Below, in pieces: positions 41,001 to 50,204 of a DNA stretch of 64,000 nucleotides. The position numbers and the translations under genes were made by a program. This DNA is from Tubiluchus corallicola (taxonomy: Eukaryota > Priapulida > Priapulimorpha > Priapulimorphida > Tubiluchidae): positions 414,001 to 478,000 of the forward strand of contig JAQGDQ010000103.1 of NCBI GenBank assembly GCA_030141605.1, in the 5' to 3' direction. Every line of letters starts with the position of its first letter. Within the stretch, counting starts at the first letter, position 1. The notes beneath the pieces were generated by a model. That model was not told where the DNA came from. It saw nothing but the letters and a program-made list of their open reading frames with translations, and searched no databases.

Positions 41001-44000
41001 GAACTTAGAAATCGGGGTACCTTTGTTCCTTAAATTTACTTACAGTCTTGCCTTCCGTGAAAAACTTTAATTAGGCACACGTTTACTCACTTACGTTTCT
41101 CTGCCTTGGCATACGTAGCCGTTATTCTTGCCAGGTGGACGGCCGTAGTTCCTCTTCACGTCTTCTGGTAAAACGAAGAACTTTTTACTCACCCTGAGTA
41201 CTGCATCTATCTGCATAAGAAAATATTTTACTTGGACTGATAACTTTATGACTTGTGTTTCTCTTTGTTAACTGGCATGCGTATACCGTGTGTACATCAA
41301 CTGGGCGCCTGCAGTTCTTCTTAACTTGTCTTTAACGAACCCTGTATCTGTTTGAAATTAAACTGCGTTAAGGCAAAACTACAACAGCCTTTGCTAATTT
41401 TACTGGTTTTAAAATATTTAATATTTATGTATCCTCATTATTACAAAAATTAGATTTCTTAATACGCAATTTAAAGAACACCGCTTGCATAGCACAAATT
41501 ATTAGTGCCCAATACGTAACGTATTACATACGTTGTGGTTTCAAAGTTCCTGCCATGGCGGTGCGCGGTAAAAATGGCTCAGAGAAAAATGACAAAAATG
41601 GAAAGGCAGGTAGAATGGCACAAGAAAATATGGCACGGTAAAAAAAAGTACAGGAAAAATTGACACATACGTTATTTTGATGCGATTTATTTCTATAATA
41701 AAACTGGAATGCACTCAGTAGGAAGTAGATCTCTGTCTAAGTCGAACAATCCTAAAAGTATTCGTCTGATTATTTTGACGAAAAAAATTTAACACAAAGA
41801 TAAACAAGCAAATGTATAAAAATGTACCTGTATTGGTATTGTATAGACTAAACAAAAGATTCACAAAATATTTGTTCATTAAATAGATTTATGATCAATA
41901 ACGCACGAATGCTCCACACGGTGTTTATCCACCTTTTTCACCATTAATTTTAGCAATGGTAATAGACTGACAAATATTTACGTACCAAGTCACCTTATAA
42001 GGCTATACGCATTAATAAGCAAAAGCTATTAAGCTCGGTTAAGCGAGAATTTCTCAAAATGGAATTGGAACTAACTCGTAATTGTTAGTCCTGGTAGAGA
42101 TAACAAAAAAGAAGCATTAAACACTCCCTCTGAGACCTTCATGAAGTGCTTTACGAATGTTTTTGGTACATGGTGTTCGATCAAGTTTTGCGAAAAAAAA
42201 CCGGCGAAAAGATTCCCATTTTGACACCTCCCAAGCCCGCCTTTCTTCATGAAGTTTCTTAGAAATTTGTTAGATAGTAGTTTTTGTGTAATAGGCGCAC
42301 TGTCATAACAGTCAAAAAACAACCAACCAACCAAACAAACAAACAAACAAACAAACCGTGTTGAAGCATAACTTCCTTGGCAGAAGTAATAATAACTACA
42401 ATAATTATCCGCCACTATGACCATAACCCTAAATACATATTTTACTAAGTGCGCCATTTCTTCCTGTGCCATTTTTACCTACTTTTTCCCATTTGTGCCA
42501 CTTTTTCCTGTGCCTTTTTTCCCTGTGTCATTTTTACCAGTGCCATTTTTTCTAATGCCATTTTAACTGTGCCATTTTTACCTATATTCAAATATGGCAG
42601 TTTCCATGTTGGAGCATTCAGGGATGTCTCATATACATATTAGTTCGGAACCACGGAAAATGTTGTGGAAATTAACCGCAAATCAATTTTGAGTCACGCT
42701 ACGCTGAATGAGGTGCTATAGGTATACGTTTATAAAGAGGATTTAAAAAGAAATTTTAAAATATGATGTCCTAAAAATGTTTCCATGCAAACAAACAGTT
42801 CCATGTTGTTAGAAGGCTTACGTAACAGGTTAAAAGAAAATTCTTAGTAAGTTTTAAAAAATGTTCACGGGACTTCTATGGGCAAGTTTTTTTAGTGCTA
42901 CAGCTAATAAAATCTCTATATGCAATAAGGCAGCATGTAGGTAATACAAAGTTTCAAGACGAATTTTTTTAACTTTATAATAAGAATTCTCTTTCCTTTT
43001 CAAACAGGCTCAATACTTAAATTCCTATAGCACCAATGAGTGGTTTACGTAGGGGCAATCAAATTATAACCTGAGATGTGCAAATATTCTAACCTTGCCA
43101 CGAGTTAACAAAACCAAATCTGGTTTGTACTCTTTCAAGCATTATAGTTTCACATTATGGAACTCACTTGAATTTACGAGAACTATGGATTATTTTAAAA
43201 ATTTTGAATTTTTCCTGGACAAATTTGCCTACTGGTTGTCGATATGACTTTTGTCTTTAAGGCAAAATCTTTAAATCGTATTGTTACGATTTTGTTTACC
43301 AAGTTTAAATGTAGTAAATGAAAAATCTGTAATAGGTTTCATTTTGCACATGAATATTATTTTTAAATATTACTTTCTCTCTGCTTCTTTTACCTATTAG
43401 TCTATATATTTGTGCATCTCAAATTTAAACTAGCTGGTTTGATTTTATAGATTTTACCGTACAAGATGTTTTCAAAGCTTACATCATCATTCATTATCTT
43501 CCATTTTTCTGTAACAATGTACTATTAGTCATTACCTGTATTTTAATACACTTACTTTATTGTCGGTGAAAATTAGCATGTGAGGGAATGTTTATTGTTG
43601 ACATTTGTTTGTAAAAACCGACTTTAAATAAAGTTTAAATGTATATGTGTATCATGTACGTATGTATGTTTATGTAGTTGATGTATATCAACCACTTGAT
43701 GTAAAAATAAATGTGAAACGTTGAAAGCCTAGGGGTGCAGATGGTAAATTGTGCATCAGAAATTTTTGCTTTTTTGGATATCGCAATCAAATTATCAAAA
43801 AAATAGGGCAAAAATAAGGTAATTTTTGGGTACTATGATCGAGCTGTCTTATGTTGTTATTGCAGTTCACTATGCTTTATTATATAATATATGTTTTTTG
43901 TACACATGAAAGGCTCAGTAACACCGGGCTCAAAGTGTTTAATTTTCAATAATTATAATGCCCGTTAATGCAGGGCCGATTATGGCCTTTTTTGGAGCTC

Positions 44001-44794
44001 CTACGCTAATGAAATTATGGGGCTCCCTTAGACGAGCCACCATCTAATTTGCTTGCACTCGTCTCGAATATTTTTTACTTGTGATATATTTTAGCAACAT
44101 TTGCATAGCTGGGGGTCTGAAATTTCCCAATAAAGGGCTTCAAAGAGGAACCTTATCTCAAACAAAAAGCTACAAACAAATAAAATGTCTCAAGTAAAAG
44201 GCCTGAAATAGAGATCCTTTTTCTCAAAAGGGGAGCCACATTAAAATTGAATTTTCAGGGTTCTTGGCATCTTATTAATAGTTGGAATTTTATTTTAAGT
44301 TATTATGGTCATTTTAAGTATGCCCCCCCCCCCCAATGTTAAGGCGCTCTACTAGCCTATAGGGTAATCCAGCTCTGTTTTAATGTGAGACTCATGAATA
44401 ATACAGTATTATAAAAAGTAATACAAGTAATTGTGTTGTGGTTAGTGCTGATAGTACAGGAGAACCGTCTGAACGGCGAACAGTGGACAGTTACGGAATG
44501 TGTGAGAACTGAAATTTGATGGTTGTGCGCGCGTGAAAAACTTAAAACGCGTGCGACGCACGCCTAACGTGTTTTAACAGAGTCTTAAAAGAGTTGGCAC
44601 GTTTGTAAATGTATTTATGTTATTAGTGTACGTACATCGTCTTGCGTTATTCCAGTGTTCGTTATGTAAACAAATCCCACTGTAGTAAAAGCCTTAAGAA
44701 TCTCTTCTGATAGCTGTTTTATGACTCCCAGATCAGCTGTTGTCCTGTCAGGAACGTCCAATCCGAACTCGTTGAAATCTACAGTTGGTATCAT
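35085..44794 (-). CDS. 2-oxoglutarate/Fe(II)-dependent oxygenase, isopenicillin-N-synthase-like, eight exons, complete
   Basis: Exons in order: 44636-44794 (ATG at 44792-44794), 41095-41210, 40508-40574, 38065-38181, 37745-37844, 36664-36740, 35913-36023, 35085-35258 (TAG at 35085). All junctions are GT...AG and in phase; the product is 306 residues, near the usual 310-350. The N-terminal domain starts IPTVDFNEFG and has the FTTVGFVYITN segment. The jelly-roll core holds the iron ligands H194 and D196 (in RCGEHSDYGSITLLWQD) and H251 (in KHRVIIP), and the co-substrate pair R265/S267 (RQS). DLLQRWTSDKLISA before H251 is diagnostic of this class. It should oxidise a small molecule with O2, Fe(II) and 2-oxoglutarate in the cytosol. 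The substrate is unknown; relatives make antibiotics, plant hormones and pigments. All catalytic residues are present, so it is probably active. Confidence 0.93.
35290..35790. repeat. Dispersed repeat family D, copy 1
   Basis: Shares with 42690-43000 a stretch such as GACAGCATGTAAGTGATGCAAAATTTCAAGACGATTTTTAAGC (42.9 kb: GGCAGCATGTAGGTAATACAAAGTTTCAAGACGAATTT), plus a weaker match around AAATTTTAAAGTATATC. It fills most of the intron between the last two oxygenase exons. Confidence 0.45.
37380..37540 (+). mobile_element. 3' end fragment of a non-LTR retrotransposon with terminal hairpin
   Basis: The plus strand encodes LGKQAIYLWNAFPSIIKN then QIHTEIQQNLF and a stop. The pattern 'W N xLP xxI ... 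F' closes the ORF2 of many jockey/CR1-type elements. Directly after it comes a hairpin, GGTGGCCGAA...TTCGGACAGCCACC (37501-37534). The rest of the element is missing. It is antisense in an intron of the oxygenase gene. Confidence 0.5.
38935..39285 (-). mobile_element. Foldback/MITE element with 'AAGCCTTTTCACAGTTTC' ends, copy 2 (inverted)
   Basis: Reverse-complement match to 18818-19224: CTCGCAGCCCA, AACAGCTAGCTAG, AAGCAAGATCTTGCTAGTAAATCA, GCACAGACTAATGCATAAGTAAA, and the end GAAACTGTGAAAAGGCTTATT. It lies in an intron of the 2-oxoglutarate oxygenase gene. Confidence 0.6.
39655..40420. mobile_element. Foldback element C, copy 1
   Basis: The left arm has GGCACAGGTAAAAATGTCAC, AATGAAAATGACATAAATGG. 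The right arm has GTGCCACTTTTCCTATTTTC and CGTGCCATTTTTACCGCG, the inverted complement of the same motif. The interior has AAGCGAGAATTTGTCGAAATGG and an open minus-strand frame of 136 codons that resembles the one in copy 2 (VKYAPTLFVWLVVF; ITQKQLLRFPRNF). It lies in an oxygenase intron. Confidence 0.6.
40640..40800. repeat. (TTG)n / (TGC)n trinucleotide array
   Basis: Irregular TTG, TCG and TGC triplets over about 160 bases, for example GTTGTTGTTGTTGTCG and CTGCTGCTGCTACTGC. Different triplets dominate in successive blocks. It lies in the oxygenase intron close to exon 40508-40574. Confidence 0.9.
41560..42590. mobile_element. Foldback element C, copy 2, with long inverted minisatellite arms
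   Basis: The left arm (about 41570-41665) repeats AAAAATGGC(A)C-like units. The right arm (about 42445-42590) is some nine copies of a 15-18 bp unit, TGTGCCATTTTTACCTG and variants, the reverse complement of the left arm. Between them are a (CAAA)n run (42328-42355), AAGCGAGAATTTCTCAAAATGG and a minus-strand frame of 133 codons with low-complexity character. It lies in the first intron of the oxygenase gene. Confidence 0.65.
42690..43000. repeat. Dispersed repeat family D, copy 2
   Basis: Same-orientation partner of 35290-35790. It begins near GGATTTAAAAAGAAATTTTAAAATATG and ends after TTTCAAGACGAATTTTTTTAAC. It lies in the first intron of the oxygenase gene, directly after the foldback element at 41560-42590. 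Confidence 0.45.
43080..43262 (+). mobile_element. 3' coding remnant of a second non-LTR retrotransposon
   Basis: The plus strand encodes SGLYSFKHYSFTLWNSLEF followed by TRTMDYFKNFEFFLD and a stop at about 43243-43248. The 'Y SFxxxxFTLWNSL' layout is typical of the C-terminus of retrotransposon ORF2 proteins. No other part of the element is visible nearby. Confidence 0.4.
43970..44290. repeat. Fragment of a DNA-transposon-like repeat beginning CAGGGCCG
   Basis: Starts GCAGGGCCGATTATGG and continues GGGGCTCCCTTAGACGAGCC. The element-like region at 48850-49207 ends, on the other strand, with the same kind of sequence (GGGGCTCCAGAAAGTCCGGCCC). 'CAGGGCCGG' is a common hAT-type end. A run of 10-11 C follows at 44322. 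Confidence 0.4.
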
Positions 44795-46199
44795 GACTTA
44801 AACACTTAAACAACTCCTTGATCACCACATATAGATCTGAGTGCACTGGACTGTAAGGGCAGGTAAATGGCAGACTTTGGATTTCCTATCAACCTCTCAA
44901 GGTTAAGTAAAACCATCACTCGGTTGTATAAGTAGCTCGATTGCGCTTTAGAAAGCACACGAAACACTACGTTCATTATTTGAGCATTGTTGATCATTGG
45001 TGGACATTAAACGAAAGGCTTACTGGAAGTTAGGCTCATTTCAACGTTCGCAAGAAATACTAGAATTAGAAAGTCTTAGGTATAAAAGTGTGAGAACGCC
45101 TCGTGCAATTGGAAAATCACTATAAAATCGCGATCATTTCATGCTTGGGCGCTCATTTTTCCAGCAATGACGACTTCATTATTTGAAAAAAAGCAGTACA
45201 CTATCTATTTCCGTCAAAAGTATAATGAGCTTTTACAAAAATTAAGCTAATTTTGTGATATTTTTGCCAGAGCATTTGGTACGCTGCAGAAGTTTAAATT
45301 ATTTTTAAAAACGCGCGCGTACGGAAATTCACAGTGCGCTTGCTAAAATTGTCATGAAGTCCATGAAGTCTAGTAGAAGTTATGAAGTCCACTAGTTACG
45401 TCACGATTTTCAAGTGAATGACGGCAACCACCGCGAATGAAAATTTCTGTATAACACTAGTATAAATTAACATTATGCTTTATAGACAGTTTTTGCAAAT
45501 TTCCTTGCTGCATTTTTCTGAGTTAAATTGATAACAGTAAAATAAACCAGACATACTAAATAAGTTGTCCTTTCCTTTAAATAACTTAGGTAGCTGAATG
45601 AAGATCGCCGATTGACGGATTTTCCCTATTTCATAATAAAGGCCATTAAAGTGTATGAACGTCCAAATTTACTATGTTGTTTCCCCTACTAAGTTCTGCT
45701 CTGTAGTAAAAAAATGTGACACTAGTGTGATGATTTGATCATGCGCCGCCTGCAAGAGCAGTGTCTTAATTCTGTTAGCAGTACTTAGCCGTGTTTGGAA
45801 ACACAGAGAAAAGGTTTATTAATAGGATTAATAGAATGAAGTGGTTTTAACTAATTTATTTGGAACCCGGATGTAGCTTTTTCCTGCGGGAATGCTGGAC
45901 CGTCATTGCTGATAAAAGAAGCGGCTTCTAGCAGAGTAGTAGTGCTTATGGTGTTTGATCCACTCCAGCAGTTACTGCAACAAGCTTGACAACATAGACC
46001 AATAACTTTTCCCATTGCAGCAGTAATATGTTGTGGCTTCAGCTAGTGTGTGCGTGAACGTGTTAGGCTGTTGGCCTATTGCAATAATTAAGGCAGCTTT
46101 ATCTCGTTGTGTGGACCTGTAGCTTAAAGCCCAAGCTGCAATTACATGGTGGCGGCTTCACCCTGTTGCAGCATGTTTACATCTCGTATTTTAGTTAGT

Positions 46200-46290
46200 A
46201 GCATAGGTAGCATATAATAGCATAGACGACACATAATAGCGTGGACGACATATAGTAGCGTGGACGACACATAGTAGCATGGACAACGCA
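46200..46290. repeat. Short tandem array, about 20-bp unit
   Basis: Units of the type ATAGCATAGACGACACATA and GTAGCGTGGACGACACATA, about four copies. It is just upstream of the dead retrotransposon, possibly in its 5' region. Confidence 0.7.
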
Positions 46291-46440
46291 ATACCTACAG
46301 GTAGCAATTTTAATTAGTAGTTAATTACAAGACTGTGCATGCGTGATTTGTAGAGTGTACACGTATGCGAATATTTCTCTCATTTTTCACAAAATTTGGA
46401 AATCTTTGGTACAAATCGAGAATTAATTTTTCTGTGACTT

Positions 46441-48180
46441 TAACAAGGCACACGTGAATTATGCCTAATCCTGGAAAAGGTAAGAAAAAAGTGAAAATTT
46501 GCAACCAGAGGCAAGAAGTATAACGGCAGCATGTGTGGATGTTTTGAGTTCTACAGACGAATCGGACATATTGATAGTAACTACAGCAGGTGAGAAAGAA
46601 TCAAATTAAAAAATTAGGTCAAGAAAACAGCAAAATGAAATCCCAAATCAAGTTATTTTGGATGACGTATCTATTTCAGATGAGGCCGCGGTTGTTGAAG
46701 AAAAATGGAAAAAAGATTTTAAAAGGTTATTCGACAAAATAAAAAACGGTCCAGAAGTACTTTATGACAAAAACTTTTATAGAGAAATAGTTAACCTGAA
46801 GAACTTCTATGAAAGAGAGACAAGTAACTGTCAAGTAAATTAGCCGTTAGCACCCGATATTGGATTCATTTCTGTTGAATAATCCTATATCCGAAGATGA
46901 AGTGAAATTAGTGTTGTCATCAAAAACCTATATCCGAAGATGAAGTGAAATTAGTGTTGTCATCAGCTGAAATAATAAATCTACTGGAGTAGACGGATTA
47001 CCTTACGAAATCTTAAGAAACGACAGTTCCACAATTAGCCTATTATTAAATTTATTTAGGAAATGTTTTGAAAGTGGAATTACTCCTGCAATATGGAATA
47101 GTTGCATAGTAAAGCCTATATCTAAAGCAGCACAAAATGATCCACGTGTCCCACTTAATTAGAGGGGCATAAGTTTGATTTCCACTGTTTCAAAATTTTA
47201 CAGTTCTATTATTAATAATAGATTGATCAAAATTATTGAAAGTAATAATATCCTTTCTGATGAACACAATGAGCTTGCGTCGATCATATTTTTGTATTAA
47301 CTTCTATTATACATAAGCGCCAAGAGTTGTGTTTACCTACCTTTTGTAAACTTTTGATAGAGTTGATAGAGACCTTCTATTTTATAAGATTTTACAGTGT
47401 GGTATAACTGCAAAACTGTATAATGCTATTAAATCTTTATATAGTTGTGATTTAACACTAGATCATGTATTAAATTAAATAATAACCTTTCGGCATAGTT
47501 CTTAACTGAATTAGGCGTTAAACAAGGAAAATAATGTTTCATGCACCCTGTTTTCTATATATATAAACGGATTGACTGAAGATTAACCGAAAACCGTTTT
47601 GTTAATATATTACTATATGCTGACGATATTGTACTTATAGCTGAGTCACCTGAAAGGCTGCAAAAAATGTTGGACATTGTTCGCAATTACTGTCACAAAT
47701 GGCAACTAAATTTGAATGAAGAAAAGACCAACGTAGTACATTTTAAAACCAAGATGATGCCAAAAACTCAATTCTGTTTTACTCGTGGGTCTAATAATTT
47801 ATCAGCTAAAACTCAGTGCAAGTACCTTGGTATTGTGTTAGATGAATTTTTACCTTTTGAGAAAACAGGAGCTATTTTAGCTGACTCAGCTAGTCGTGCT
47901 TTAAGATCAATCATTGCCTAATTGTATACGAGCAAAGGATTGTATTTCACAACTTATATGAGATTGTTTGAGCTTGTGTTTCCAATGCTTGATTATTGTG
48001 CTGTTATATGGGGTTTCAGTTCATGTGAAAAGACTGATTCTATCCAAAATAGGGCCATTCGTTCATATATGGTGAATACTGAAAAACTTGCTTTCATTAC
48101 GAATGATGATGTTTTAACTAGAAGCGTTTTAGGGTTATGTTCTGGGAGTCATTTGAAATCATTTATAATTGGCTTTTAGT
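46441..48180 (+). pseudogene. Dead non-LTR retrotransposon (reverse transcriptase ORF2 remnant)
   Basis: Successive plus-strand frames encode recognisable reverse-transcriptase blocks interrupted by stops and frameshifts: EKWKKDFKRLFDKI; STGVDGLPYEILRND; TPAIWNSCIVKPISK; RGISLISTVSKFYSSI; LLYADDIVLIAESPERL (the catalytic YADD box); CHKWQLNLNEEKTNVV; CKYLGIVLDE; and the C-terminal 47922-48179 part with FPMLDYCAVIWG. An endonuclease domain is not seen upstream; only a short basic start (PNPGKGKKKVKI) at 46461. A perfect tandem duplication of about 53 bp lies near 46889-46976 (ATATCCGAAGATGAAGTG repeated). It fits jockey/CR1/I-type elements and is long inactive. Confidence 0.85.
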
Positions 48181-48849
48181 GCACTCTGTAGACAAACTCT
48201 CTATTTATTGACAGTAATTCCACGAGAGAAATGATTCCATATTTATGATTCTGCGCAAATTATTATATATCATGCACTTACACTATCCACTAAAAATTAG
48301 TTTTATTGGTGCAGTTTACAAAGTGTATGCAATGTAATTTCGTTAGAGTGCAATTATTGGAATAAATAGCGATTTTATATTGTGCTCAATTACATCAAAG
48401 ATTAAAGTTTAGATCAGTGTAATTTGTTATGGTACGTAGCCATAACATAATTTTTTGTATTTTACATGCGTAGAATATACAAAATACTAGTCATTACGAT
48501 TATGCCGTTTTTGAGTAATGATTTTATCTGTATTTATCTACGCTTTTCTCACTTGTATATATTTTTAACCCTTTTTATTAATGTTGTTTCATTGTATTGT
48601 CTTTGTATGAAATGTACTACATATAAACGAAATTAATGGTATATACGGGACGGTTATCCTATAGGCTAGTATATGATAAAGGCCTCTTTTCAGACTGAGT
48701 CATGACTGTGACTGCATGGAAAGATTACCCAACCAAGGGTATTACTATAAGCACCTAAACCTATAATTGTAAAAGCACAGACAGTACTCTTAACGTAAAT
48801 TGCATATGTCATATAGAATTAACACTGTCATATAGAATTAATATGATAC

Positions 48850-49207
48850 TAGACTACACTGTAGTACAAATAGGCTACAGCCTAGGGCTCTCGGCTTGGG
48901 GTCCTCAACCTTGGTAACATTTGGTAAAAAAAATGGTTGAAATACGTTCTAATTTTATTTGGAATAAATAACAAAATTGTGATATTTCTTAAAGAATATT
49001 TTTATTGACAAACAAAAGAGAGCTATCCTAGTTTATCTAGTGAATTTGCGATAAGTTTACTTCCAGCTATGTAAATGTCACTAAAATATATATTTACGAG
49101 TAAAAGAATATTCAAGACCGGTGTGGGTGTTAGAGTTAGAGGGTGGCTCCATCTGAGGGGCCCATTTATTTCATTAGTCTAGGGGCTCCAGAAAGTCCGG
49201 CCCAGGA
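48850..49207. repeat. Second copy of the CAGGGCCG-ended repeat, inverted
   Basis: The right end, CCAGAAAGTCCGGCCCAGG, is the reverse complement of a CAGGGCCGG-type terminus. GAGGGTGGCTCCATCTGAGGGGCCC corresponds to the GAGCCACC...GGGGCTCCC part of the 43.97 kb copy. The left side has CCTAGGGCTCTCGG. It stops about 60 bp before the ATG of the intronless receptor, so it lies in that gene's promoter region. Confidence 0.4.
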
Positions 49208-49268
49208 GATATATATTTTATTCTGAACCACATGTTTTCGTACTTAGGTATCAGTTGGAAAGCGTAAC

Positions 49269-50204
49269 ATGGACTTGACGGGAAATGAAACTGAGCTGCA
49301 GCTTCCTGATAGTGAAACACTCACACTGGTGACCAATATTTTAATGCACACAATCGCTGGTGTTGTCGAGTTATCGAATCTGCTGGTGATTATAGTTTTA
49401 GTAAGATACAGACATTTGCAACAATTCAGTAACTGGTACTTATGTAACTTGGCAATTGCTGATTTATTGACAGGGACGTCTTTGCACCTTCTAACGTACG
49501 GCTTAGTCACATTAAAACCGTACAGGTTGTCCAGAATCGAATGTTTATCGCTTTACCAATCTTCTGTTCTCTTCAGCGTCGAGTCGCTGGTGACATTGCT
49601 GGCTCTGACAGTCGACCGATACATCGCCATTAAGCACTCACTGCATTACAATCTGATCGTCAAGAAATGGAAGGTCCAGCTGGTCATCTCCGCTTCTTGG
49701 ACGTACTCCTTCGCTCTTAGCTTTCTGTTGTATCACAATGACCGGTTTCATCCCATTCATAATTGTCGCTTCGAGCTGATTGCCAACCGAAACGTTATCA
49801 CTATCATGAACGTTCACTTCTTTCTCAACGCCACTGTGTTGCTGCTCCTGAATACCATCATCATGGCCATCGCTCGCCGTCACATGCAACAGATACGACC
49901 CGATGATATAACGTCGTACCGTCGTAACGTCAAATCTGCCAAAATCATCTTCCTCGTTGTTGGGACTTTCATTGTTTGCTGGATGCCATTCAGTATAATT
50001 AACATCAGTGTCATGGAAATGGACTCCTATACCAAACATTTAGTTCATATCCGCAGATTCGGTTACATTTTAGTGTACATGAACTCTTTCATGAACCCAA
50101 TTATCTACATAAGAAAAAATAAGGAGTTTCGGGAATCTGTCAAGAAAATGTTGTCTCTTGAAACGTTGATAAAGTGTTTCAAGAGCAATCGTACCAACGT
50201 GTGA
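49269..50204 (+). CDS. Intronless class A (rhodopsin-type) G-protein-coupled receptor
   Basis: A single frame of 311 residues with seven hydrophobic segments. Class A marks: N37 in TM1 (SNLLVI), D65 in TM2 (NLAIADLL), C92 at the top of TM3 with a partner Cys in loop 2 (HNCRF), D116-R117-Y118, C237-W238-M239-P240 in TM6, and N276-P277-I278-I279-Y280 in TM7. NET at 6-8 is a glycosylation site in a short N-terminus. The C-tail is about 30 residues with a cysteine (KCFKS) that could be palmitoylated. The layout (short N-terminus, short loops, KHSLHYN after DRY) is that of amine/melanocortin/adenosine-like groups, as found in large lineage-specific sets in cnidarians and other invertebrates; the ligand cannot be told. 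It is not in the neighbours' introns. TM5 lacks the usual proline (FFLNATVLLLLN). Confidence 0.93.
   Translation: MDLTGNETELQLPDSETLTLVTNILMHTIAGVVELSNLLVIIVLVRYRHLQQFSNWYLCNLAIADLLTGTSLHLLTYGLVTLKPYRLSRIECLSLYQSSVLFSVESLVTLLALTVDRYIAIKHSLHYNLIVKKWKVQLVISASWTYSFALSFLLYHNDRFHPIHNCRFELIANRNVITIMNVHFFLNATVLLLLNTIIMAIARRHMQQIRPDDITSYRRNVKSAKIIFLVVGTFIVCWMPFSIINISVMEMDSYTKHLVHIRRFGYILVYMNSFMNPIIYIRKNKEFRESVKKMLSLETLIKCFKSNRTNV

Noticed and set aside
49638-50039. 133-codon minus-strand frame
   Set aside because: Antisense shadow of the intronless receptor.
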